This document shows, one piece after another, positions 6,513-13,535 of a stretch of 18,446 nucleotides of DNA. The DNA is taken from NCBI GenBank assembly GCA_019113125.1, contig DXIA01000073.1, forward strand, positions 1 through 18,446, read 5' to 3'. Within the stretch, counting starts at the first letter, position 1; each line of letters opens with the position of its first letter. A program made the translations under genes and the position numbers. The DNA comes from Candidatus Pygmaiobacter gallistercoris (GTDB lineage: Bacteria > Bacillota > Clostridia > Oscillospirales > Ruminococcaceae). The notes beneath the pieces were generated by a model. The model worked only from the letters and a program-made list of their open reading frames with translations, did not search any database and was not told the origin of the DNA.

Positions 6513-7649
6513 ATGGACTTTGTACTGAGCAAAGAACATGAGATGGCGCGCACCCTGTTCCGGGAGTTCGCCGAGAAAGAAGTAAAGCCCCTCGCCGCCG
6601 AGATCGACCAGACCGAGCGGTTCCCCACCGAGACGGTGGAAAAGCTGAAGAAGTACGGCTTTTTGGGCATTCCGTTCCCCCGCGAGGTCGGCGGCCAGGG
6701 CTGCGACACCCTGACCTATGTCCTCTGCATTGAGGAGCTGTCCAAGGTTTGCGCCACCACCGGCGTCATCGTTTCCGCCCACACCTCGCTGGGCACCGAT
6801 CCCATCAAGAAGTTCGGCACCCCCGAGCAGCAGGAGAAGTACCTCAAGAAACTGGCCAGCGGCGAGTATCTGGGCGCCTTCGCCCTGACCGAGCCGGGCG
6901 CCGGCACCGACGCCTCCGGCCAACAGACCAAGGCGGTGCTGGTCGGGGACCACTATGTCCTCAACGGCAGCAAGATCTTCATCACCAACGGCGGCCAGGC
7001 CGATACCTACATCGTCTTTGCGATGACCGACAAGACCAAGGGCACCAAGGGCATCTCCGCTTTTATCGTTGAGAAGGGATTCCCCGGATTCTCGATCGGC
7101 AAGAAGGAGGACAAGCTGGGCATCCGCGCCTCCTCCACCACCGAGCTGATTTTCGAGAACTGCATTGTCCCCAAGGAGAACCTGCTGGGCGCCGAGGGCA
7201 AGGGTTTCAGCATCGCGATGCAGACCCTCGACGGCGGCCGGATCGGTATCGCCGCCCAGGCGCTGGGCATTGCCGCCGGCGCGCTGGATGAGGCCAAGAA
7301 GTATGTCAACGAGCGCAAGCAGTTTGGCCGCCCGATCGCGAAATTCCAGAATACCCAGTTCGTCTTTGCCGACCTCGCCACCAAGGTAGAGGCCGCCCGG
7401 CTGCTGGTCTACAAGGCTGCGATGGCGAAGGACACCCAGAAGCGTTACAGCGTCGAGGCCGCGATGGCGAAACTGTTTGCCGCCGAGACCGCGATGGAGG
7501 TCACCACCAAGGTGGTCCAGATGTTCGGCGGCTACGGCTACACCCGCGACTATCCGGTTGAGCGGATGATGCGCGACGCGAAGATCACCGAGATCTATGA
7601 GGGCACCAGCGAGGTGCAGCGCATGGTCATCGCCGGTAATCTGCTGTAA
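6513..7649 (+). CDS. bcd: Butyryl-CoA dehydrogenase
   Basis: FAD enzyme of the acyl-CoA dehydrogenase family that reduces crotonyl-CoA to butyryl-CoA, acting with EtfAB. The 378 residues show the complete domain order: helical N-terminus, beta domain with [14 protein letters not shown] (121-134) and FITNGGQAD, then the C-terminal helical domain with [13 protein letters not shown] and [20 protein letters not shown]. The catalytic base is E363 in [11 protein letters not shown] lies about 9 bases after GGAGG. etfB follows 24 bases later. In clostridial relatives the Bcd-Etf complex couples NADH oxidation to crotonyl-CoA and ferredoxin reduction; the gene order here supports that role but does not prove bifurcation. 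Confidence 0.95.
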   Translation: MDFVLSKEHEMARTLFREFAEKEVKPLAAEIDQTERFPTETVEKLKKYGFLGIPFPREVGGQGCDTLTYVLCIEELSKVCATTGVIVSAHTSLGTDPIKKFGTPEQQEKYLKKLASGEYLGAFALTEPGAGTDASGQQTKAVLVGDHYVLNGSKIFITNGGQADTYIVFAMTDKTKGTKGISAFIVEKGFPGFSIGKKEDKLGIRASSTTELIFENCIVPKENLLGAEGKGFSIAMQTLDGGRIGIAAQALGIAAGALDEAKKYVNERKQFGRPIAKFQNTQFVFADLATKVEAARLLVYKAAMAKDTQKRYSVEAAMAKLFAAETAMEVTTKVVQMFGGYGYTRDYPVERMMRDAKITEIYEGTSEVQRMVIAGNLL

Positions 7650-7673
7650 CGAGAGGGAAGGAGAGTCAACACC

Positions 7674-8456
7674 ATGAACATCGTAGTTTGCATCAAGCAA
7701 GTTCCCGATACCAATGAGGTCAAGATCGACCCCAAGACCGGCACCCTGATCCGTGACGGCATCCCCAGCATTATGAACCCGGACGACAAGGCCGGCCTTG
7801 AGGCTGCACTGCGGATCAAGGACGCGAACGGCGCGCATGTCACCGTCGTCTCGATGGGCCCCATGCAGGCGGACGCCGTCCTGCGTGAGGCGCTCGCGAT
7901 GGGCGCTGACGAGGGCTATCTGATCAGCGACCGCGCATTTGGCGGCGCCGATACCTGGGCTACCTCCAGCACCATCGCCTCTGCGATTGAGAAACTGCCC
8001 TATGATCTGATCATCACCGGCCGTCAGGCGATCGATGGCGACACCGCGCAGGTCGGCCCCCAGATTGCCGAGCACCTCGGTCTGGCCAACATCAGCTATG
8101 CCGAGGACATCAAGGTCGAGGGCGACTATGTCATCGTCAAGCGTCAGTTCGAGGATCGCTATCACGTCATCAAGGCGAAGATGCCCTGCCTGATCACCGC
8201 CCTGTCCGAGCTCAATGAGCCGCGCTACATGACCCCCGGTGGAATCTTCGACGCCTATCGCAGTGGGGATATCAAGGTCTTCACCCGTCCCGATCTGGCG
8301 GTCAGCGACGACAACATCGGCCTCAAGGGCAGCCCGACGCGGGTCTTCAAGTCCTTCACCAAGGCGCTTAAGGCTGCCGGCACCAAGGTCCAGCTGGATC
8401 CCCAGGAGTCGGCCGACTACATCGTCGAGAAGCTCAAAGAGAAATTCATCATCTGA
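7674..8456 (+). CDS. etfB: Electron transfer flavoprotein, beta subunit
   Basis: Smaller subunit of the EtfAB heterodimer that passes electrons to Bcd. The 260 residues start MNIVVCIKQVPDTNEV, the standard EtfB opening. They contain GRQAIDGDTAQVGPQIAEHLG at residues 116-136, the region that in bifurcating Etf proteins binds the second FAD (beta-FAD) instead of AMP. The sequence PDDKAGLEAALRIKD is also typical. The start follows GGAAGGAGAG. It is placed directly after bcd and before etfA, the usual order. The motif favours a bifurcating Etf that oxidises NADH and reduces ferredoxin, but confirming this needs structural alignment. Confidence 0.94.
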   Translation: MNIVVCIKQVPDTNEVKIDPKTGTLIRDGIPSIMNPDDKAGLEAALRIKDANGAHVTVVSMGPMQADAVLREALAMGADEGYLISDRAFGGADTWATSSTIASAIEKLPYDLIITGRQAIDGDTAQVGPQIAEHLGLANISYAEDIKVEGDYVIVKRQFEDRYHVIKAKMPCLITALSELNEPRYMTPGGIFDAYRSGDIKVFTRPDLAVSDDNIGLKGSPTRVFKSFTKALKAAGTKVQLDPQESADYIVEKLKEKFII

Positions 8457-8480
8457 CAGGAATCTGTGCGCGGTGAACGC

Positions 8481-8531
8481 GGCCTGACCCTGTTCAGGCC
8501 CCTGCGCCCGGCAGTCGCTGCCGCCGGCGCA
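8481..8531 (+). other. Two GC-rich hairpins between etfB and etfA
   Basis: Hairpin one: GGCCTGA/TCAGGCC (8481-8500), loop of 6. Hairpin two: 8503-8531, GCGCC+CGGCAG pairing with CTGCCG+GGCGC around a TCG loop, with a two-base bulge on the 3' side. No T-tract follows. They fill most of the 110-base gap, unusually long for an etfB-etfA junction. Confidence 0.6.
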
Positions 8532-8566
8532 ACCGGTAAAATTCCGAGAAAGGAATGATCATTGAA

Positions 8567-9580
8567 ATGAATCTTCAGGATTATAAGGGCGTATTCGTCT
8601 TCGTTCAGCAGGTCGACGGGAAGATCACCAATGTCTCCTACGAGCTGATCGGCAAGGCCAAGGAGCTGGCTGCCGACCTCTCGACCGAGGTGACCGCCGT
8701 GCTGCTGGGCTATCAGGTCGGCGATCTGTGCAAGCTGCTGGCCGAGTATGGTGCCGACCGGGTGATCCGGATCGACGACAAGCTGCTTGAGACCTACATG
8801 ACCGAGCCCTATGCCTACTGCATGGCCGAGGCCATCAACAAGTACAAGCCCGAGGCGGTTCTCGTCGGCGCAACCGCCATCGGCCGTGACGTCGGCCCCC
8901 GGATCTCCGCCCGTGTGCACACCGGCCTGACCGCCGACTGCACCGGCCTTGCGGTGGACCCCGAGACCCACAACCTCCAGATGACCCGTCCGGCCTTCGG
9001 CGGCAACATCATGGCGACCATTATCTGCCCCGAGCATCGTCCTCAGATGGCGACCGTTCGCCCCGGTGTGATGAAGAAACTCGCTCGTGAAGAGGGCCGC
9101 ACCTGCCCGGTGGAGGAGTTTGTCCCCGCTGATCTCGCAAAGCATGTGAATGTCGAGATCCTCGAGGTGGTCAAGACCGCTGCCGCCAAGATGGATATTC
9201 AGGACGCCAAGATCCTGGTCTCCGGCGGCCGTGGCATGTGCAGCGCCGAGAACTTCAAGCTGCTGCAGGACCTCGCCGATGTCCTCGGCGGCACCGTCAG
9301 CTGCAGCCGTGCGGCTGTTGACGCCGGCTGGGCCGAGAAGGATATGCAGGTCGGTCAGACCGGCAAGACCGTCCGCCCGAACCTCTACATCGCCTGCGGC
9401 ATCTCGGGTGCGATCCAGCACCTGGCCGGCATGGAGGATTCCGACGTGATCGTCGCGATCAACAAGGACGAGAGCGCCCCCATCTTTGAGGTGGCGGATT
9501 ACGGCATCGTCGGCGACGCGCTGCAGATCGTGCCGCTGCTGACCGAGGCACTCCGCCGCGAGATCGTCGCCAAGGGCTGA
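8567..9580 (+). CDS. etfA: Electron transfer flavoprotein, alpha subunit
   Basis: Larger Etf subunit, binding the FAD that delivers electrons to Bcd. The N-terminal part ([19 protein letters not shown]) is the EtfA/B-like fold, with the conserved [17 protein letters not shown] at about 101-116. The C-terminal FAD domain is complete: [12 protein letters not shown] (219-230), [10 protein letters not shown] (246-255), [10 protein letters not shown], then the EtfA signature [17 protein letters not shown] (273-289) and [19 protein letters not shown]. The length of 337 is normal for clostridial EtfA. ATG 8567 is preferred to ATG 8555, since AAAGGA directly abuts 8555. Last gene of the butyrate operon, followed by a strong terminator. 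Confidence 0.94.
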   Translation: MNLQDYKGVFVFVQQVDGKITNVSYELIGKAKELAADLSTEVTAVLLGYQVGDLCKLLAEYGADRVIRIDDKLLETYMTEPYAYCMAEAINKYKPEAVLVGATAIGRDVGPRISARVHTGLTADCTGLAVDPETHNLQMTRPAFGGNIMATIICPEHRPQMATVRPGVMKKLAREEGRTCPVEEFVPADLAKHVNVEILEVVKTAAAKMDIQDAKILVSGGRGMCSAENFKLLQDLADVLGGTVSCSRAAVDAGWAEKDMQVGQTGKTVRPNLYIACGISGAIQHLAGMEDSDVIVAINKDESAPIFEVADYGIVGDALQIVPLLTEALRREIVAKG

Positions 9581-9643
9581 GAAAACGGCCTGAGGGGATG
9601 AGAGAATAGCCTGTCTCTCGGACAGTGTTCCGTTCCATAAAAC

Positions 9644-9686
9644 GCCCGCCCTCTGTGCGAAGCACCGCACGGAGGGCGGGCATTTT
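9644..9686 (+). terminator. Rho-independent terminator ending the butyrate operon
   Basis: 16-bp stem from GCCCGCCCTCTGTGCG to CGCACGGAGGGCGGGC, one T-G pair, loop AAGCAC, then ATTTT. It is the longest terminator stem in the window. The 113 bases from here to the next gene are AT-rich; a TTGAAA at 9726-9731 is present, but I see no convincing paired -10 for the next gene. Confidence 0.92.
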
Positions 9687-9799
9687 CGCGCAAGAATCAA
9701 AAAGATTTTGGTAAATTAGTGAAATTTGAAAGAAAATGACTTCCATTCTCGTTCTATTAGTGGCAAAATAAAAAAGAACAACATTTAAGGGGGGAGTGT

Positions 9800-11665
9800 G
9801 TGATTACCGCGATCAAGGGCGAAAAACGACGGCGGATCTCGTTGCTGCTGCTCGTCTGGTCAGCAACCCTCTTTCCCTTTACCTGCCAGTTTTTTGTCGA
9901 ATGGGTACGGCTGCAGAACCTCAAATCCGCGATTCTCTATCTGCCGTCCCATCTGCCCGCACTGCTGCTGGGAACTCTTTTTGTCGGGGGACTGTCCCTC
10001 TTCTTCACCCTGCTTGCCGCCCGCCCCTGGGTCGGCGCGGCGGTGACCGGCGGCACGCTGTTTTTGGGCGCCTATGTCAATTTTTATAAGATTACTTATC
10101 GGGGTGACCCGGTGCTGCCCAAGGACATTGTCATCACCGGGGACGCGGCCAAGGTCGCGACCGAGCTCTCGATTCCACCGACCTTCCAGATGGGCTGCTT
10201 TTTTGTCTTTCTCTCGATGGCCATCCTGCTGCTCTTTCCGATCCGGCTGGCCAGCATCCGTGGGCTGCGGCTGCCGCTGCGGCTGCTCTGTGCCGGCGGC
10301 GCCGCACTCTTTTGCGTCTGCTATCTGACGCTGGTGCTCTGGAATAAGGGATTGCAGCAGAAGATTGGGGTGGATACCTCCGCTTTTCAGCCGTCCGAGA
10401 GCTATGAAAACGGCAGCTTTGCCACCAGCTTTCTGATGTACACCGGTGCGGTCTCCCCCCAAAAGCCGGATGGATACAGCGAGGAGACGGTGGAAGAGGC
10501 CGCCGGGCGGATCCCACAGCAGGATCAGAGCACTCAGGAGCGGCCGGATGTCATCGTCGTCATGCTCGAGAGCTACTACCGGCTGGACAATGTCAAGGGA
10601 GCAACCTACGACACCGATCTGACCGAAAATTATGACCGCTATGCGGAGGAGGGCATCTCCGGCTACTACTATTCGGACAAGTATTCCGGCGGTACCGAGG
10701 GGATGGAGTTCGGCGCGCTGACCGGCTTTTCGACCAGCCTGCTGCCGACCGGCAGTATCTCCTATGTCGAGTACGTCGAAGGGGAGTTCCCCTGCTATCC
10801 GCGCTTTTTGTCGGAAAACGGCTACAAGACCATCGCACTGCACCCCTATGACCCCACCATCTACAACCGGGACGAGGCCTATGCCGCGATGGGGTTTGAT
10901 GCATTTTACTCCGAGAAGGATTTCGACAACCCCGAACAGCATGGGACCTACATCGACGATCTCGCCACCGCGAAAAAGCTGATTGAGCTCTACGAGGAGG
11001 CGACTGCCGACGGGTCCAATGTCTTTCTGCACACCGTCACGATGCAGAACCACATCCCGAACGATCCGGACGAGTATCCTGAGGATTATGCGGTCAAGGT
11101 CTCGCTCGATGGGGTGGATGACTATTTCGTCAAGAGCCTCTCCAGCGTCGCGACCGGCCTGCGGGATGCCGATCGGATGATCGGTTATCTCTGCGACTAT
11201 TTTTCAAAGAGTGACCGGGAGGTCGTGATCCTCTTCTTCGGCGATCACCAGACCGCGATCGGCGATCGCAAGGGAGAGGAACTGTTGGATCAGCTGAATT
11301 CCTTCGAGCAACTGAGCGAGGAACAGCAGATGGTCGACACCCACCGGGTGCCCTACCTGATGTGGTCGAACTACCGGCAGATGGATGGGGAACAGATCAA
11401 CGGAATGCCCCCCTATCAGCTGCTCGCCGCGATGACCGATGCCTATGATCTGCTGCGGCCGGGATGGTTCTCCTTTCTTGCCGAGAGCAGAAGGACGATG
11501 ACGGGGGTCAATCTCGGCCAGGCCATCGACCCGGATGGAAAACTGTCGGGCTCGATTTCGGATGCGCCGGAGGACTGGCAGGCGCTCTGGCGGGATCAGG
11601 CGCTGCTGCAGTATGACGCGATGTTCGGTGAGGGCTATGCCCACGAGCAGATGTACGGCTCATAG
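9800..11665 (+). CDS. LTA-synthase-type membrane sulfatase (phosphoglycerol transferase family)
   Basis: Predicted 621-residue membrane enzyme. About five membrane segments lie in residues 12-181, followed by a large extracellular sulfatase-fold domain (PF00884, COG1368). The metal site and nucleophile of LtaS-like enzymes are visible: E257 in VIVVMLESYY, T299 in SGGTEGMEFGALTGF, and D482-H483 in FFGDHQT. The substrate-side motif TVTMQNHIP is also present. Such enzymes transfer glycerol-phosphate from phosphatidylglycerol to a lipid- or glycan-linked polymer. The start is a GTG behind AAGGGGGGAG, which is close to the start codon, so a slightly different start is possible. It is monocistronic, between two terminators. 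Whether it makes classical lipoteichoic acid or decorates another polymer cannot be told. Confidence 0.86.
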   Translation: MITAIKGEKRRRISLLLLVWSATLFPFTCQFFVEWVRLQNLKSAILYLPSHLPALLLGTLFVGGLSLFFTLLAARPWVGAAVTGGTLFLGAYVNFYKITYRGDPVLPKDIVITGDAAKVATELSIPPTFQMGCFFVFLSMAILLLFPIRLASIRGLRLPLRLLCAGGAALFCVCYLTLVLWNKGLQQKIGVDTSAFQPSESYENGSFATSFLMYTGAVSPQKPDGYSEETVEEAAGRIPQQDQSTQERPDVIVVMLESYYRLDNVKGATYDTDLTENYDRYAEEGISGYYYSDKYSGGTEGMEFGALTGFSTSLLPTGSISYVEYVEGEFPCYPRFLSENGYKTIALHPYDPTIYNRDEAYAAMGFDAFYSEKDFDNPEQHGTYIDDLATAKKLIELYEEATADGSNVFLHTVTMQNHIPNDPDEYPEDYAVKVSLDGVDDYFVKSLSSVATGLRDADRMIGYLCDYFSKSDREVVILFFGDHQTAIGDRKGEELLDQLNSFEQLSEEQQMVDTHRVPYLMWSNYRQMDGEQINGMPPYQLLAAMTDAYDLLRPGWFSFLAESRRTMTGVNLGQAIDPDGKLSGSISDAPEDWQALWRDQALLQYDAMFGEGYAHEQMYGS

Positions 11666-11667
11666 AA

Positions 11668-11705
11668 CACAAAAGGGAAGGCTGGATTAGCCTTCCCTTT
11701 TTGTG
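11668..11705. terminator. Bidirectional terminator between the LtaS-like gene and degV
   Basis: Stem AAAAGGGAAGGCT/AGCCTTCCCTTTT with a GGATT loop. On the plus strand it ends in a T-run and serves the LtaS-like gene. Read from the minus strand it also ends in TTTT, and it lies beyond the duplicated degV tail, so it can serve that convergent gene too. Confidence 0.85.
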
Positions 11706-11720
11706 CTTAATTTACTTCAT

Positions 11721-11860
11721 GGGATGGATTTTCATCGAATCAAAAAGCCAAAACAATTCCGCCATCATTCGGGTTCATCCGGGCGGCATCTGCCGACAGG
11801 GAACAGCGCGAACCCTGTGGGAAACCTGCGGTTTCCCCGAAACGAGAGCGGATCCATCCC
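11721..11860. repeat. 140-bp palindrome-rich segment flanked by a 9-bp inverted repeat
   Basis: GGGATGGAT (11721-11729) and ATCCATCCC (11852-11860) are perfect inverted repeats. Inside lie ACAGGG/CCCTGT (11796-11818) and GGGAAACC-TGC-GGTTTCCC (11819-11837), both perfect hairpins. No transposase or clear target-site duplication is seen. It may be a small interspersed repeat or non-autonomous element downstream of degV. Confidence 0.45.
11739..11769. repeat. 31-bp direct repeat, copy outside degV
   Basis: Matches 11883-11913 at 29 of 31 positions, offset by exactly 144 bp. On the minus strand it encodes NDGGIVLAF plus stop, the same ending as DegV, in the same frame as degV. Confidence 0.9.
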
Positions 11861-11882
11861 GCAAATGATGGTGTTTGATCTG

Positions 11883-11913
11883 ATCAAAATGCCAAAACAA
11901 TCCCGCCATCATT
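11883..11913. repeat. 31-bp direct repeat, copy forming the 3' end of degV
   Basis: Second copy of the 31-bp repeat. It contains the last codons and TGA stop of degV. A 12-bp perfect inverted repeat, CGCAAATGATGG (11860-11871) with CCATCATTTGCG (11906-11917), surrounds the stop codon. Confidence 0.9.
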
Positions 11914-12732
11914 TGCGTAGACGGTTGTCACCCCGGCAGCGGGGACAATCAGCACATCCTCCAGCGCGGGGCAGGCCTCGAGCAGTGACTTCTTCAGCGC
12001 CAGTGCCCGATCAGCGCAGTTGCACTGGCTCATCACCAGCTGGATGCTCCGCTGTGCGGCATCCCGGGTCATCTCGGCGACCCGCAGCACCAGCCGGGAC
12101 ATCGCATTGGCAGTGCCCCGCACCTTTTCCATGCAGGCAATTTCACCGTGACCGTTGTCGCTCATAATCGGCCGCAGGCTCAGCATACTGCCGATCACCC
12201 CGGCGGCCTTGCTGATCCGCCCGTTCTTGATCAGGTTGGAGAGATCCTCCAGTACGAAGAGGGTGCGCATCTTGTCCCGGAAGGCACAGGCGCGCTCGAC
12301 CACCTCATCGAAGGAGAGCCCCTCCCGGATCAGGTCAAACAGCAGCAGCGCGAGCCGAGTCTGTCCGGCGGCGGCACTCTCGGAATCCAGTACAAAGATC
12401 TGTTTGTCCGGCGCCTCCTCCAGCACGAGATCCCTTCCCTGCACCGCGGCGTTATAGCTGCCGGACAGTTTGGAGGAGAGGGTTACCACAACACAGGCGT
12501 CACACTCCCGCATCGCGGCAGCGTAGGCCTCGGGGGAGGGACAGGCGGTGCTGGTCGCCTGTTTGGAGGCCTTCATCGCCCGCAGCAGTGCGTCGGTATC
12601 CAGCGTGTCGTCATCGACAAAGGTCTGATCTGGGCTCGGGCGGAGTTCCAGCGGAACCCGCTTGACTCCCAGAAGATTTTTGAGCGCGGGGGTCAGATCA
12701 CAGCAGCTGTCAGCGAGAATTCGGATTGACAT
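11884..12732 (-). CDS. degV: DegV family fatty-acid-binding protein
   Basis: DegV/FakB-type protein that binds a fatty acid; in relatives it presents the acyl chain to fatty-acid kinase FakA for phosphorylation and use in phospholipids. The 282 residues show the family pattern: IRILADSCCDLTP at the N-terminus, TSTACPSPEAY (60-70), TLSSKLSGSYNAA (84-96), VLDSESAAAGQ, and LEDLSNLIKNGRISKAAG (161-178). The start at 12732 is chosen because AAGGAGG lies about 8 bases upstream on the minus strand; the open frame begins 9 codons earlier. No FakA gene is in the window. The 3' end lies in a repeat: after the TGA stop the same frame stays open for 47 codons and ends in a second copy of the NDGGIVLAF tail. 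Confidence 0.9.
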   Translation of the reverse strand: MSIRILADSCCDLTPALKNLLGVKRVPLELRPSPDQTFVDDDTLDTDALLRAMKASKQATSTACPSPEAYAAAMRECDACVVVTLSSKLSGSYNAAVQGRDLVLEEAPDKQIFVLDSESAAAGQTRLALLLFDLIREGLSFDEVVERACAFRDKMRTLFVLEDLSNLIKNGRISKAAGVIGSMLSLRPIMSDNGHGEIACMEKVRGTANAMSRLVLRVAEMTRDAAQRSIQLVMSQCNCADRALALKKSLLEACPALEDVLIVPAAGVTTVYANDGGIVLAF

Positions 12733-12757
12733 GCAAAGACCTCCTTTTGGACTGATC

Positions 12758-12780
12758 ATCTGCGGCAGAGCGCCGCAGAT
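12758..12780 (-). other. Stem-loop in the degV leader
   Basis: Perfect 9-bp stem ATCTGCGGC/GCCGCAGAT with a 5-base loop, between the predicted degV transcription start and its ribosome binding site. It has no terminator T-tract and may stabilise the mRNA or modulate translation. Confidence 0.55.
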
Positions 12781-12797
12781 CCAGAGTTTCTGTATTT

Positions 12798-12827
12798 ATT
12801 GTAAGGGGCTGATCCGGACTTTGTCAA
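12798..12827 (-). promoter_or_regulatory. Sigma-A promoter for degV
   Basis: Reading the minus strand: TTGACA (12827-12822), 18-base spacer, TACAAT (12803-12798). Consensus -35 and near-consensus -10. The predicted start of transcription is near 12791. Confidence 0.8.
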
Positions 12828-12877
12828 TAAAGCTGAACCGAATCAATCTCAAATCCGTCAGCCATAGACATGACCGC

Positions 12878-12906
12878 TTGTAATTATAGACGTAATTTGT
12901 TAAAAT
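12878..12906 (+). promoter_or_regulatory. Sigma-A promoter for ybaK
   Basis: TTGTAA (12878-12883), 17-base spacer, TAAAAT (12901-12906), in an AT-rich stretch. A TATAGA at 12911 is an alternative -10. It is divergent from the degV promoter. An imperfect hairpin with an A-rich loop (12939-12957) follows in the leader. Confidence 0.6.
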
Positions 12907-12972
12907 TTTGTATAGATTTGGAATCAAAAGAGTTATGACTTCGGGAAAAACCGGAAGAGAGGATGACCTGAG

Positions 12973-13452
12973 ATGGAGAACCGCGTGACCGAATTTTTCA
13001 AACAGAAGGGATTTGACCTCGAGGCGGTCTTTACCGGCGAGGACACCAGCACGGTGGCAAAGGCGGCGGCGGTGCTCGGGGTAGAGGATGGAATGATTGC
13101 CAAGAGCCTTGCGTTTCGGCTCAAGGACGGTACCCCGATCGTGCTGGTGGTCTGCGGCACCGCCAGGATCGACAACCACAAGTTCAAGCAGCAGTTTCAC
13201 TGCAAGGCCAGCATGCTGAGCTTTGAGGATACCCTTGCGGTCACCGGCCACCCGGTGGGCGGTGTCTGCCCCTTTGCACTGCCGGAAGGGGTCGGGGTCT
13301 ATCTCGACAAATCGCTGAAAAAATACGAGGTGGTCTATCCTGCCGCCGGCACTCGGGACAGCGCAGTGCGGGTCGAGGTGGAACGGTTCCCGGAGTACAC
13401 CGGCGGCGTCTGGGTGGACGTCTGCAAGGATGAGACCCCGGTAGCAGAGTAA
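12973..13452 (+). CDS. ybaK: YbaK/EbsC-type aminoacyl-tRNA deacylase
   Basis: Trans-editing enzyme family (YbaK/ProX, PF04073) that hydrolyses mischarged aminoacyl-tRNA; YbaK itself clears Cys-tRNA(Pro). The single-domain 159 residues are normal. Typical features are [22 protein letters not shown] with the invariant lysine K44, the strand [15 protein letters not shown], and the [13 protein letters not shown] loop at 92-104. ATG follows a purine-rich GAGAGGA site. It is transcribed alone, divergently from degV, and ends in a terminator. Substrate tRNA cannot be read from sequence; ProX-like or related YeaK-type activity is possible. Confidence 0.9.
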   Translation: MENRVTEFFKQKGFDLEAVFTGEDTSTVAKAAAVLGVEDGMIAKSLAFRLKDGTPIVLVVCGTARIDNHKFKQQFHCKASMLSFEDTLAVTGHPVGGVCPFALPEGVGVYLDKSLKKYEVVYPAAGTRDSAVRVEVERFPEYTGGVWVDVCKDETPVAE

Positions 13453-13462
13453 ATTCGGCGGC

Positions 13463-13494
13463 GCGGCGGCAGACCGGCCGCCGCTGCCTTTTTT
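13463..13494 (+). terminator. Rho-independent terminator after ybaK
   Basis: Perfect 8-bp stem GCGGCGGC/GCCGCCGC, loop AGACCG, then TGCC and TTTTTT. The fhs ribosome binding site starts less than 30 bases further on, so fhs may depend on read-through or on a promoter I cannot see. Confidence 0.85.
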
Positions 13495-13535
13495 CACCGG
13501 CCTTGCGGCCGACGGTTGAACAGGAGGAGATGCGC

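Noticed and set aside
6420..8165. A 581-codon minus-strand open frame opposite bcd and etfB
   Set aside because: Antisense by-product of strong third-position bias in bcd and etfB. The product is repetitive GDL/HLG-rich sequence without motifs.
8417..9700. A 427-codon minus-strand open frame opposite etfA
   Set aside because: It covers a well-supported etfA and runs through its terminator. No recognisable domain.
11739..11913. CRISPR-like pair of 31-bp repeats
   Set aside because: Only two copies, 113 bases between them, one inside a coding gene, no cas genes, and flanking similarity beyond the repeat. A tail duplication fits better.
11703..12167. A 154-codon plus-strand open frame across the degV repeats
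   Set aside because: It overlaps the degV coding region in antisense, has no ribosome binding site, and its repeated KPKQ.RHH pieces are just the 31-bp DNA repeat translated in another frame.
13495..13535. Tetrahydrofolate riboswitch before fhs
   Set aside because: Only about 40 bases separate the ybaK terminator from the fhs start, too short for the aptamer, and no promoter is visible there.
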